From contig WIXG01000004.1 of NCBI GenBank assembly GCA_009869945.1, positions 620,001 to 684,000 on the forward strand: a DNA stretch of 64,000 nt, in the 5' to 3' direction. Under the pieces are notes generated by a model. That model was not told the origin of the DNA, searched no databases, and saw only the letters and a list, made by a program, of their open reading frames with translations. This stretch comes from Mesaphorura yosii. Its lineage: Eukaryota > Arthropoda > Collembola > Poduromorpha > Tullbergiidae. Position 1 is the first letter of the stretch; every line of letters starts with the position of its first letter. Both the position numbers and the translations under genes were made by a program. This document shows positions 27,201 through 39,237 of the stretch, piece by piece.

Positions 27201-29786
27201 ATCTTCTGCAAGAGCGTAGGGCGGACGGACACTTTGCCAAGGCTGTTTCAGCTTCATTTCCCTATTTCGTAGTCTTTTCTATAAACCTCATCTCGTTAGG
27301 GAATTACAATTCATCATGCCACACCGTACCAATCTTGAATGTTGTGATATGCGGCATGGCGAAGAGACGTTCACATTTGTGATAATGTATGATTGGCAAA
27401 TGGTCGGCAAGTCGGCACGATTCGCAATTACTCAGCCTTATTGTTCTTTGTGAAACAATCACTTTATTTTTACATCCTACACTTAATTGAATTTAGGAAG
27501 CTGATTGTCCTTGTTTAACTTCACCACACATTGCATCTTCTCAACGCACGAGGGCAGTCTCAACCACTTGAAATTAAATTGATTACACTGGCGCATCTGT
27601 TCTGCGTTGGGTGGCATATGTTTAATTTCATCACATGGCTAATTACATCTGGTATAAGACACTTTTCAAGTGCTGTACTGGTGCTGATTGAGAAGGTGTG
27701 GCGACGAGTGACTTCATCGCTATATTTGCCAGTGGGTGACTGACGATTGTGCTCATATTTCATACATTAAAGCACCAGATAGTTGCATGATGCAGAAACC
27801 TATACATAAGTCATTGCTGTGAAGTGTATATTAGACAGAAGAGTGGAGAACACCAGAAGATCAGAACGCGAGGTTGAAACATTAGCAAAGAAATCGACAG
27901 GACAAGGTTGATTTTCTTGCATTGTCATCTCGAAGTCACCTTTAATAATAGAATTTGCAATTTAGCATGCGCTAATTTATTTTAATGCCAGTACGTTCGC
28001 CGAAACACGTCGCTTCATTTAAGAATGAGGACGAATGGTGAATTCATAGAATATGCACGAATTATGGGCTTAAGAGCTTACTAATCTCGATTAGTCGTGC
28101 CGCATTGTGAATAATTCGCTATTTCTGTATTGCTTTTCTGCGAAATATTCCCACACGAAGCAATATAAAGTTTTATTACTTCGGCTGAGTCATTAATGCT
28201 ATTCCGAAAAAGGGTTTCCTTGTTTTATGACGAGCTTAGCTTTAGGCGTTGGTGATTGTTAATTGTGAACCTTGCTGTGCTCTTGGATTGGGCATGCGGA
28301 GTTTTTATTAGTCGCTGTAATAAAAGTTGACACGCAAAGTTTCCCTTAATAGATTGCTCGTGGCAAGGCGAATGGTCGTTTGGTGGTGTGATGGGGATTT
28401 CGTCTTTCGTATTTGCAAATCGTGAGCAAAAAGAGTTGCAGAATGTCAGACACGCATGGCATACTGCAAGTGTGACTGGGACACGGCTGTAATTGCAATA
28501 TCAATAATACCAGCACCGGGCCTTATTTATTTTACGAAACAAACATCAAAGGCAAAAACTGCGAACTGTTGTTTGCAAATGCATATGCAGTCTGAGTCTG
28601 GTGTTGGTGGTGCTCTGGGGCTGGGTTCATGTTAAGAAAACATGAACTCTGCTCATGATACTGCATCACAAAACCAGAAAGCTAAGGTCAGAACAAACTC
28701 TGTCGATGGAATGGTCGGCCGAAATGCAATGAGACCAGGCAAGCTAGAATAGTACACTTCATTTTGCTCGCTCAGATAAGATTAGCCTTTTACTTTGTGC
28801 CAGGCATTATCTAGATTAACCAAAAATAAGCTTTTATGACTGTCTAGACTCGATATCCTTTCGTTTTCCTTATTGCAAAATGAACTCGCTCTTTTCCCTC
28901 GGTCTCATCGGTTTTAAGAAAATCGTTATTTCAATCAACAACAGCAGCAAAACGTACTTCCTATGCGAAGCGAACGCAATGTGCAGGCGTGTATTGTCGG
29001 AAAATTGCAAGCCAAAATTTGGCAGCGCGTAGTAAATTGCAAAACCCAAAGTACCTGCAACAGAATGAAGTAAGTTGAGTGATGAATCAAGTTTGTTCGT
29101 CCCCGCTTCCTGGCAGCCGTCTGCAGGCACTAAAATACCCTTATTAGCCAGTCGCTACCGGTCGAGCGCATTGCTGCTGTTGTAAAATAATCAAATGCTA
29201 TAATCTCTCTTGCTTCAGAGCCAAAGTAGGTCCAGTCTATTTATTTCACGATATGAAGCCTTTGCCATGCTTTCCCCGCTGCATGCATGAGCAATCGGGC
29301 ATTTTATTGATTTCACAAATGAAATTTGCAAGAGAGCCTTTCCTATAAAGACTGCTTGGGTTTCGGTATGAGAGAGAGTGGGTAATAAAAAGAGTTCTTC
29401 ACATGTTCTATATGAGCAATAAAATTTTTGGCTACAGATTTTCATTAGAGATATGGCACTTGGACTACTTTTCCCGGTAGTCGGCTTCTTTACTTTCTTC
29501 ACTGGTGTTGGTCAACTGGTCTAAGTTGTCTGCTTTATTAATAAGCGAAACCGACTTAGTTTTATTTTGTCCGAATCTGGACTGGCCCTCATAAAATAAT
29601 TATAGTTGGCATAAAATAATTTGCCTTGACCGCGGCCGTGCACGCAATCAATGGTCGGCTTTACAAAGATAAGAATTTCTTGTTTCTTGGGCCAATGTGC
29701 TGAGCAAGTGGCTATTTGACGTCTAAGATATGAATTGACTGCATACACGTGCTTAACTAATGAACTCCTTTTTGTTGTATTTGCAG
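9216..29786 (+). other. Presumed mbl intron 1 (20.6 kb), no gene seen
   Basis: This interval is bounded by a GTAAGT donor and a TTTGCAG acceptor. I see no coding gene, RNA gene or recognisable transposon in it. Two minus-strand open frames are long (15936-16580 and 24451-24987) but resemble no family and look non-coding. Small-scale structure includes a second copy of the 18-base word of 5303 at 12274, a TAATGC...GCATTA inverted motif at 16923 and again at 26527, and a 13-bp hairpin at 19461-19493. Against the 66-160 bp introns common at 49-61 kb this intron is huge. That pattern is typical of developmental regulators whose enhancers sit in intron 1. Confidence 0.45.
19461..19493. repeat. Inverted repeat: 13-bp stem with 4-nt bulge
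   Basis: AGAGCC (19461-19466), a 4-base bulge AGAA, then GTATGAG (19471-19477) is mirrored after a 3-base loop by CTCATAC and GGCTCT (19481-19493). All 13 arm bases pair. A perfect 8-bp palindrome, CCCCGGGG, lies just upstream at 19452-19459. The stem is too short for a microRNA precursor. Function is unknown. Confidence 0.6.
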
Positions 29787-32700
29787 GATAATTGGCGGAC
29801 TGCTTTGAATCACGAATCACAGCTCTTTCATTAGAATACACAATGGCGATGGTCAACGTAAATAATTTGTTGAATATTAAGGACTCGCGTTGGCTACAAT
29901 TGGAAGTTTGCAGAGAATTTCAGAGAAACAAGTGTTCCCGTCCGGATACTGAATGCAAATTTGCACATCCTCCTCCAAACGTCGAAGTTCAGAATGGAAG
30001 AGTCACAGCATGCTACGACAGCATCAAGGTAAGAACAACTCCTAAATCCAACGAAACCATGTGCCAGTGAATTAAGCAGCCTCGACCACCACCTCGTCCC
30101 ACGATTAAACTTTCATGTTCTTTCTGTTTAACTTTACAATATTAAGGCTTCTCTCACTTTGCCTCAGACGACAATCGCTTAAAAACGTACACTTCAATTA
30201 ACTAGACCAATAAAGGCCAATAATTCGTATGATTTTATTAAATGATGAATGGTTCTATTCATATCGAACATCCAATTCCAATTCAAGTGTCTGCCATACC
30301 GAAAATTGAGAGATGTGTTTTATTTAATTCAACTCAAACTCAAGTGTATGATCTCCCTTAATTTTAGCGAGTAAATCAAATGATCAACTCGTAGACGAAG
30401 TAGCGAGCAAGTATACTCAAGCACCATGACTCCTTTTTCTTTCGTTGCATGGGGCAGATCACGCAGTGCCTGATTGGGAAGATTGGAGGGAATTTGAGCT
30501 AATTGTCTGTAATTGAAGTCAATTCTCGTAGATTCCAATTAAGTGTAATATATGGGAGACAGGATAACCCCAACTTGAGCTCCAACTGCCAGTTCTCATA
30601 TCATCTTTCATAATTTGTTTTGCGAATTGCTTTTCAAACTTCCATTTACTCGGACTCGGCTCCGCCGCACGCCACGCATTAAGCGCGCTGCTAAGGAGGC
30701 AAGGCAGTGGCGTGTGTACTTAGTCTTTAGTGCGCCCTCACATTACTCTTAATAACAGCCACATGGAAAGAGAGTTTGTCTACTTTAGTTTGTAGAATAA
30801 TGTGAAATTTCCTACACCACGTATTTTTACTTTCCTTTATGTTCGCCTCCAACTCCTCGCGCGTCTGCACTACAAGGAATAGATACGCAGTTACAAAATA
30901 CATGCCATGCTACGATGTCGTGCTTGTTAGTTCATTCCAATTCAGAGCACGAAAGGGAAGGAAAGAGCTTCTACAATGTTGGTAATTCTACACGCTTAGC
31001 TATTTTGTTCGTCTATCGCCTTTGCTGGTTACGTTTTCATTATGAGCTATGCACAGATTAATTACACTTTCTACAAACACGCGCTAATAATCCAAAGCAC
31101 CGAACTCAGTCAGTTAATTGCTCTTTGAAGGAAGGAGCGGCAGTAAAGGTCAGGATTTAACAAGAAGGGAAACTGCAAATAGGAGAACAAAGTATAACTT
31201 ACTGGCAAATGAAAACGTAGAACTGCTTTCTTTATAAACAACTGCTGAAGCGCTGGTCAACTGACCATCGACAGAAAAGCTTCGCTATGATTGGATTAAA
31301 CTGAGAGCTTCACTTGCGTCACAATTCATCTTCCTGCTAACCCTGGGTTAAAGAAAAGGCCAAGTGTCCACGGGCAGAATAAATAAAGGAAGCATCAGCC
31401 AAGATGAAATGAACAAGAAGCGATTCAACTCGGACACGTCCGGGATTTTCATTAAAAAGGGCGAAATCTGCAATAAAGTTGCAAACTCCTGCTCAATGGT
31501 GATTCTATTCCATAACTCGCTTTAATGAATCCACCAGATTCAGGCTCGCTCGGGAAGTATGTGTATTTATTCAAGCATGGCATGAATTATAATAAAAGTT
31601 AAAAGAAACTCTTTTGCCAGATGTTATGCGTTAATGCATTGCAGCAACAACAGCAATGGGCCTAATAAAATATAAGACGCATGGAAAACAGCAGCAAAAC
31701 AGCTTTCGTATTTCCAACATCGTGTGCGTAGCATGGAAAAGATACTCGGAAGGCACAGTAGAAGGGAAAGTCTGCCAGGCTCGCTGTAGCTGGTTAAAGC
31801 ATTGTAACATTCGAAATCGCGTACTGCATACTGCATTATAGTATGGGTGTATGGAAGAAGAAGAAACAAGTTGAACCCATCCGCACGCAGTGCAAGGCTC
31901 GCACAAGACGTTCACGTTTCTCTCGATCCGTTACGAGATGAAAAAAGGGGAGAAAGAAAATATATCTCTAGACGAGAAAAAAGTCAAGAAACAAAATGAA
32001 TAATGGTTTTAGTTTGTGTTCTTGCAATTTTGAGTAGTTGCTCTTTTTCTTAGGCGCGCGAGACAAGAATAGCATCTGTATAAGAATAACAATTTCGCCA
32101 TCACGTTCGTTTGCCAACATGCTCATTTTTCCAATCTCCGTACTGAATGCCTGTGCATGCACCATCAACGAGCGAGCTCGGCGTGACACAAGCTGCGTGT
32201 TGAGAAAGGGGAAGTTGAGAAGTCACACGGTCCCCATCGTATTCGGATCCCATTCCGTACCAAGTTGGCTGGAAAATCACAAATATCTAGATTCCGTCGT
32301 GCTTCCTCTTCTGCTCCCACTCAAGCAACAATGATTTTCCATTTGATTAGTTTTCTCTTCCATCATGAAGAGAAGATTTCTTCTGCGCGCAAGAAGCACG
32401 AGTCTTGACACTCCAGAGCAACGCTAATATTTGTCTCGCTCTCGACGAACCAACTGTTGGCTTGCCGCTTGTACGCGCCAAATCCCGCGCACGTTGGGAT
32501 TGGGTTTGGGCTGACAAAAACCGGAATTTATATTTATTTTCACGTCAAGTAGTCAGCTTGAATAGATTTTTCCGAGCAAATTCCTTCACATTCACTCGCA
32601 ATCCAGATTGATGCCGCAAATGTGACAAAATCAAGGAGAGATTGGTGACAGATTGTAAATGTATATTCTAACCCGCTGGTTTTTGTGCTGACTGGAAGAT

Positions 32701-35700
32701 TGGATTAAAATACTTTAGTAATGGTTGCACTTGATCCAATTTGTAACCGATTGCTCTCTAACACTTACACCGACAGTTGTTAGATTACTTTATGTATATA
32801 TCATGCGTGGCCAACATAGCACATGACAAGAGGGGACACGCGAAATTGGCTTTGGTGGAATTGGAATCATGATAAACGGATGAGAAGAGCCGTAAAGAAA
32901 TGAGCATGACAAGGTTACGCGCGGAATGAAATGAAAAGATGAAAGATAGAGTCAGGAATAAGAAATCATAATTTGCTTGATCCACGTCCACAATCTGCTC
33001 AGAACCAAAGTGTTAGAGAAGCTTGGTTGGACTTCTTTTGTCATCTCGCTGTCTCTAAAGTCTCTGTGGGTTGCTCACATATTCTGTTCAGGCATTACTA
33101 TTCAGTCCTTGTCGCTTTTCGCTATCCCGTGGTGATTTAAACCATGAATATATTATTGCGTTCGATGAGTGAGATTCCATACGGAAGAGTATGTCAGCAT
33201 CCGGGCGCGAATCACGATCAGTGCTTAAGTGTTGATTATGCATCAACTCCAATTCACACTTTCGTATGCACGAGTGTTTTCATTCGGGCTGAGCTTCCTG
33301 ATCAAAGCAGATCATTAGAGATATAATATTGCACATAAACTTCCCTACGAGTGGTCCATGAGGACCCGCGTAACGCGCTGCGATCACCTTCACAGAGAGT
33401 GAATGAATGAATATTTAATGAACTCGGAGCGCCTGAAATGGAATTTGGAAATTCAACCATTTCTAACCCCAACGTTTAAAATCGGTTAAGGATTAAGTTA
33501 ATGACTGTAGACTCGTCGAGACTGTTGATTTTGGAATGCCGGGCAGCTGTATTAACAGTGCCTTGCTTATTCAACGTGCATTATTGATTACTAATCACTC
33601 CACATGGTTTCAATATTATTTTAACACTGGATGTTCGAACTTTAGAGACACTAAATAATTTTATGGAATATTTCGAACCCTTCGCTGACGACGCAAGATC
33701 AAGAAGTCAAAGTAGCGAGAAGCCTGGGACGGAACTTTAAATCTTCGACCACCATGTATGAATGTTGTAATATATGAATCTTAAGTAAGATTGGTGCTTG
33801 CAAGTTAATACGTCAATCCCTGAGGATAGAGAGACGAGTCACCCGTTCGGCGATACCGTCATCGTACTGAGCCCAGGTTGTGATGCCTTGCCTGCCCTTC
33901 ACAAGCTAAGGCAGAAAATTTTCGACGTAAAGACAACGAGACTCGCATCAAAATAGAAGTTAGAGGAGCAATAAGACTAGAAAATGAAAGTTTTTGCACT
34001 TTCTTAAGCACAGGGGACTTCTATATTTCTAAATCGATATTCTTCTCCCGTGCTCACTGATATTTCGATCTTCCGTATAACACTTTGGGCTTGATAATAT
34101 TCCGTGTCGCGTCGTTTGCTCCAGCCATGGTCGTATGATGGAGTATATCGTAAACCGTTCGAGACTCGTAATGGCAATGAAGTATGAACGCGTTTCCAAT
34201 TCTCGAAGAGCGACTAGCGAGATGGGGACAGCGAGCGAAATTCTTCCCTTGAGATGTGAGAACACGCGAAGAAACTTTGTAAAAGTGTCATTCATGCTGT
34301 CAGTGTCATTTGAATTTTTGTCTTGTATTTTTTGAAGCTAGCAAACGACGTTAACCCTTGTCAGAGCACCGTCAGTTTAGGATTACGTCACGGACATTTG
34401 AAGCTCAATCGACTTGGCAGAGACGCCCGTTGTACATGAGAGCGAGAATGCGCGACCCTTGGGCCTTCTGAATTTTTATGACATCAGGAAAACCTCTCAA
34501 TATTGCAGCAATTGCATTGCATCAGTGCTCGTTTAAGTTTGAGGCAGATCCCAAGCTTGCAACCGAAAGCTAGAGCTAGCGGACTTAAAATCTAAGGCAA
34601 TATTTACTCACTCTCGTGGGTCGTGGCTATATTGAAAAAGGAGAGGAGCGACACAATTATTTAAAATTATTCAGCACGCAGTCTTTAGCAATTTCGCTCC
34701 ACGAACTGCTGGCATTAAATAAGGCATAATGACAATAATTTCGATATTCACACATTATAGGACACCAGCCATATAATTACAGCGTTTATAAGTTCGATGT
34801 TCGAAATACTTTGATCCCCTTTTAATTATAAAATAGACCGGTATTAAATTGAATTCGGCTCGCCAAACCTTGCTGCAAGCAAACTGTTGTATCATATCTA
34901 GTATTTGAGAAATTGTACCAGTAGTACAGAACAACCGATTTCATTCGAATAATGTACGAAATGGAACGGAAGCATTGACCAAGGAATTAGAATTATAGTT
35001 TGAGAAAGGAAGCTACTTTTCTGCTGCCCGGCTCATTTATTCATGAATTCAGAAAATCGACTTGCGAACCATAAATCCATGTAAAGCTTAGAATGGGATA
35101 AAGAATGCAGAGGCCAAAGGATTTCATTGTGATCATGAATGATCTTCTTTCCGCTAAATTCTCCCATCCAAAAGTCCAAAGAAACTTTTCCCGCATGAAT
35201 CTCTATAATTTAGTTCATGGTATCAATTGAGGAACTTTGAAGCGGGTGACGGGCGAGGCTTATCGAAGAAAAACTTTTTACGGTGTGTACACGAGCGAAA
35301 TTTCTCAAAATAAATCTTTGATTAAACTCGCTTAACTTTCTGACAGAAATCACAAAGACAGGGACAGGACGGCCTTAGAGCTTGGCTGATGAGAGCACGC
35401 GTGACATGAGATTGAAGATGAACTTTCACCGCTCCCTCATTTGTAACGTGTACGCGTCGAGCCTTTCAACACGGCTCCAGGCAATCGAATTCCTTTGCTT
35501 GCAGCATCCACGCTACGCTGTAATTTACAAGTGCTGAGACACAGTCTTAAGTTCGCGCATTAAGAAACCAACAAATAAACCGTGCTTATTTATTTATTCG
35601 AGGCTAAACTGAATCGAAAATTGCCCAAATGAAAAATTATTATTTTTTCCAAAATAAACAATACCTACAGACGAGTCGTTGAGGCCAGGATGCTTTATGA

Positions 35701-38700
35701 CACGAGTGCTGTGCCGTGTATTTTTGATTCTGTGTCAATTTTCTACAAAGTTTCACTCAGAAGTACGGAGCAGAGCAGATATTTCAAAGTTAGTTACAAA
35801 TCTTTAGTAAGCACGTAAATGTGACAACTGGCAATATAAATCACAGCTTGCACATGATTCCTCTCTCGCTTCGAGAAAATTGTACCGAGAATGCTGCGGC
35901 ATGGCACGGCAAGCGAATGCGGGACTCAAGTGGCACAAGTATGCGTGCGCGTTTCCGTCGCTCTTCTCCTCTTGCTCCTCTGCCTCTTTAATATTTTTGG
36001 CTTGACTTCAATAATTTGCTTGCTGAAGTATACTTCTCATTTCCTTGTAAATCCTGCCTGCGAGTTCGAAGTGCACAGTCGCAGCAGCACACATTTCTGC
36101 TCCCAACACGTACGCCGTGATTTGATTTGAGCTCGTAATATATTGCCGTAGACAATCGTAGTGATAATAAAACCGGCGTCTATTATGATTATTTAGCAAA
36201 ATACGTAAACCAACTTCGTCAGCCACGACTTAACCACCTTTCGCGTGCACTCGTATGAGAATGAACATGAGACCATTTTCAAAATATGTTGTTTGTTCAA
36301 AATTTGATATTTACACACGAAGATGGATACCTTTGATTTTTTTACGGTTTTCAACGAGGTGATGTTTATAATTCAGATCAGAGACAGTAAGATTTATCGA
36401 CAACCACTGGTACAGTTGTTCCGTTTCATTAGATCCGTCCTACAGCTTTGACTTGATATCCCGTTTAAATTATGACTGGTCTGATTTCAGGGACGCTGCA
36501 ACCGAGAGAAACCGCCGTGCAAATATTTCCATCCACCACCGCACTTGAAGGATCAGTTGTTAATCAATGGTCGGAATCATCTTGCTTTGAAGAATGCACT
36601 CATGCAGCAGATGGGACTGGCACCTGGTCAGCCAGTGGTTCCTGGCCAAGTTCCTGGTGTGGTAAGTTCTGTCCGTGTGTCTCTTTTGTGTATTTATATT
36701 AATTTTCTAAACTCTGAATTTCTCAATTGACAAATATGTTTGGTCGTGGAACCGTTGGTGTTCAGTACTGGGAATAACTAAATGTTGCTTTAATTGTGCT
36801 ACCTGCAGGCATCAAACCCATACCTAACTGGTGTCACGAGTCAGTACAATCCATACTTTGCGACAGGTCCATTAGTTTCGCTGGTATCTGATCCCTCAGG
36901 AGCTGTGATGTCGCCTCTTGGTGTTCCTCAGCAAACTGTCGTTCAGCAGAAGCGTTCCGATCGTCTTGAGGTATTTACTACGAGAACTGAAAGAATTGGA
37001 ATCCCTAGTTAATTTACCTGTCAGGGTCACCACGCATTCAATTCAACGCTCCAGACTCAAGTTTACCGACCGAAACTATTTCGCATGGCTAGATTTTAAT
37101 TAGCATCAACACTACCGAGTTTTAGATTTATGTTTGATTGTTTGTCCTTGATGCATTTATTTGAATCATTCGATTGCAATTGCCTAGCCTGAATTTCTCG
37201 TAACACTAAACTTGTGCAGTATGCTGTTGACTAAAGCTTTCACCGTTCTAACTTCCTATCTGCAATAGTCTCATCTTGGGTCTTTGCCTTCACCCACTTT
37301 GGATTTCCTTGTTGGTCAGCGCCGCAGCTCTTTTCCTGACTTTGGATTGAGTAGACCTGATGGAATATTCAGTCGGGTATTTACTGTACATTTTTGCTCG
37401 TTCTCTTAGCCTCGTTGTTTTTGTTTAGTTTTTGTGTGTGCATGTTAAGAAAGCTTGTTTTCCATTCAATTGGACCTTAGGAATGAGAAAGTGTGAAAAG
37501 GTTTGTATGATTGGCGAGTACTTCAGTTATTTTGCATGCTTGTACTAAAAAAACGCTGCCTCCCCGTGGCCTCGTGCTATTTCAGCATGTAAGTAGTGTT
37601 GAAGGCATGCGTCGTTTTCTTTACACCTCACCAATCACGGAATACAAAACGCTAAGAAAAGGAAGAATTGAAATATGTGGTGGCAGCCGATCACTCCATT
37701 GCAACGTGTGATTCTTTGGTCTGATTTAACTCAGTGTAATTTCTGTCATGATTTAGACTTACCCCGGAGGGATGGTGGCATACAAACGTCCAAATGCAGG
37801 TGACAAGAACGTCACGATGTACCAACCGGCAAACACTCCATCAGCTGCTGCATACCAACACTTGATGCAGCTCCAACAGCCGTTCGTGCCTGTTTCATGT
37901 AAGTCTCGATTCCACTTCATTTGACTTTCTGACTCGCTTGCATGTCCGTGAAAGATGTGACTCCTTGACGCTATAGCCTCCCCAGTCCTTGATTTTCCGA
38001 ATTATTTTGACTGTTTTGCTTAAGGCCATGCTATACTAGTTTAGTTACGTAAATTATTTTCACAGCTAATAGCATCCAGCACAATAATCCTGCATCAAGC
38101 TCTGGCTCGTCTGCAACGGCTGTGTTGTCGGTTAATCTTGGACAAGATCACGCTGGGCTTTTGAATGGTTCGTTGGACTCTAACTTGAACAATGAGTCTT
38201 CTGCGAATAAAATAAAGATCGAGAATGAGGAAGGTAGCCATGAAATTCTCGATAATGGAAATGTGCAAGGGGCAAAGGTGTCATTGAACAGTAATGATCT
38301 GGAGGATGAGTCTAAAGAATCGGCCATAAAACGAATGAGAGTAAATAACGTCGGCACGAGCAGCGGCCCGCCGAATTTAAACTCCAGTGCTGCTTCGGTC
38401 TCCGTCTCATCGGCCATGGCGCAAAACAATGCGGCCTACGTTGCTGCGGCCCAGAGCTATCACAACGCGCTCGCAGCCATGAATTACACTGGAGTTCCCA
38501 TTCAAACCAACAAAACACCGCAAGTTCAGGCACAAGTTCAGCAGTCTGCTGGTTATTCCCAGTCTATGATTCCACAGCAAGGACACTCGAGCTATCAGTC
38601 TCAGCAAAGTCAACAACAGTTAATTTCGCAGTATCAGGCCATGGCTGCGGCTGCATTTGCCGGGCAGCAGGGAGGAGGCTACCCACAAGCACAACATCTG

Positions 38701-39237
38701 GCTGGAAATGCACAAGGAGGAGTACAACAACAGGCTCAGGCCAACTTGGGCTACAATCAAGCTTCAGCAGCAGGATTCAACCAACTAGCGGCGGCTGCCG
38801 CCATGAACCCGTACTTGGCTTCGCAATTGCCACAACTTGCGGCTGCACAACGAGCAAGTCTCTTGACTAACGCCCAGCAACCTGCCACTGCACTCGCTGG
38901 CGCATACGGAAACCCATCTCCGTACGGAGGTGTTCAGCAGGCACAAGCTTCATCTGCTGCTGCATTCAACCCATTCGGAATGCAATTCGGAGCTCCAGGA
39001 GGAGCTGCTGCTGCAGCTGGGCTTCCATTCCAACAAAATCAACAACAGGCTTTGTTGGCCGCATACGCGGGGCAGTTTGCCAGAGGTCCCGTTCCAGTGG
39101 CCGTGTCTGCTGCATCGGGCACGCTGCCCACTCAACAACTGTACATGGGCAATCCGGCAGTGGCGGCTGCTGCTGCCGCGGCCGCCGCAGCAAATGGATC
39201 TCTCCAACCGGGAGTTAAACGATTGAGACCGGCCTAA
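29787..39237 (+). CDS. mbl: Muscleblind, CCCH zinc-finger RNA-binding splicing regulator
   Basis: Muscleblind/MBNL proteins bind YGCY motifs in pre-mRNA and mRNA to control alternative splicing and RNA localisation. Coding exons are 29843-30028 (exon starts 29787), 36491-36661, 36809-36970, 37757-37898 and 38066-39237. The joins are phase 0, 0, 0 and 1, giving about 610 residues. The start ATG at 29843 has an in-frame stop at 29789 in the same exon. Finger 1 is C23-x7-C31-x6-C38-x3-H42. Finger 2 is C57-x7-C65-x6-C72-x3-H76 and is split by the 6.5 kb intron after K62. The conserved blocks LKDQLLINGRNHLALKNALM, NPYLTG, RSDRLE and QHLMQLQQPFVPVS follow. The long last exon encodes a Gln/Ala-rich low-complexity tail with ten alanines near the end, an IKIE (SUMO-type) site, and two basic NLS-like patches, KRMR and the terminal KRLRPA. 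As in insects there is no second finger pair. Identity is certain; exon usage is less so because an extra in-frame exon is possible at 37269. Confidence 0.93.
30029..36490 (+). other. mbl intron 2 (6.5 kb), no gene seen
   Basis: The interval runs from donor AAG|GTAAGA to acceptor TTTCAG|GGACGC and interrupts CCCH finger 2. I found no coding gene, RNA gene or repeat family in it. Together with the longer upstream intron it leaves the 242-bp start-codon exon isolated, the arrangement from which fly mbl makes its abundant circular RNA. Confidence 0.6.
37269..37376 (+). CDS. mbl: Candidate mbl cassette exon (36 codons)
   Basis: Within the 786-bp intron between the RSDRLE exon and the TYPGGM exon lies a 108-bp open stretch preceded by AATAG and followed by G|GTATTTACTG. 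It is a multiple of three and fits phase 0, as do both neighbours. It translates without a stop, beginning SHLGSLPSPTLDF and ending GLSRPDGIFSR. Its donor starts with the same GTATTTACT as the donor of the preceding exon (36971). Drosophila mbl has extra residues at this place in the protein, but I cannot align them with these. It is therefore a plausible alternatively spliced exon, not a proven one; a chance open frame of this size is quite possible. Confidence 0.4.
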
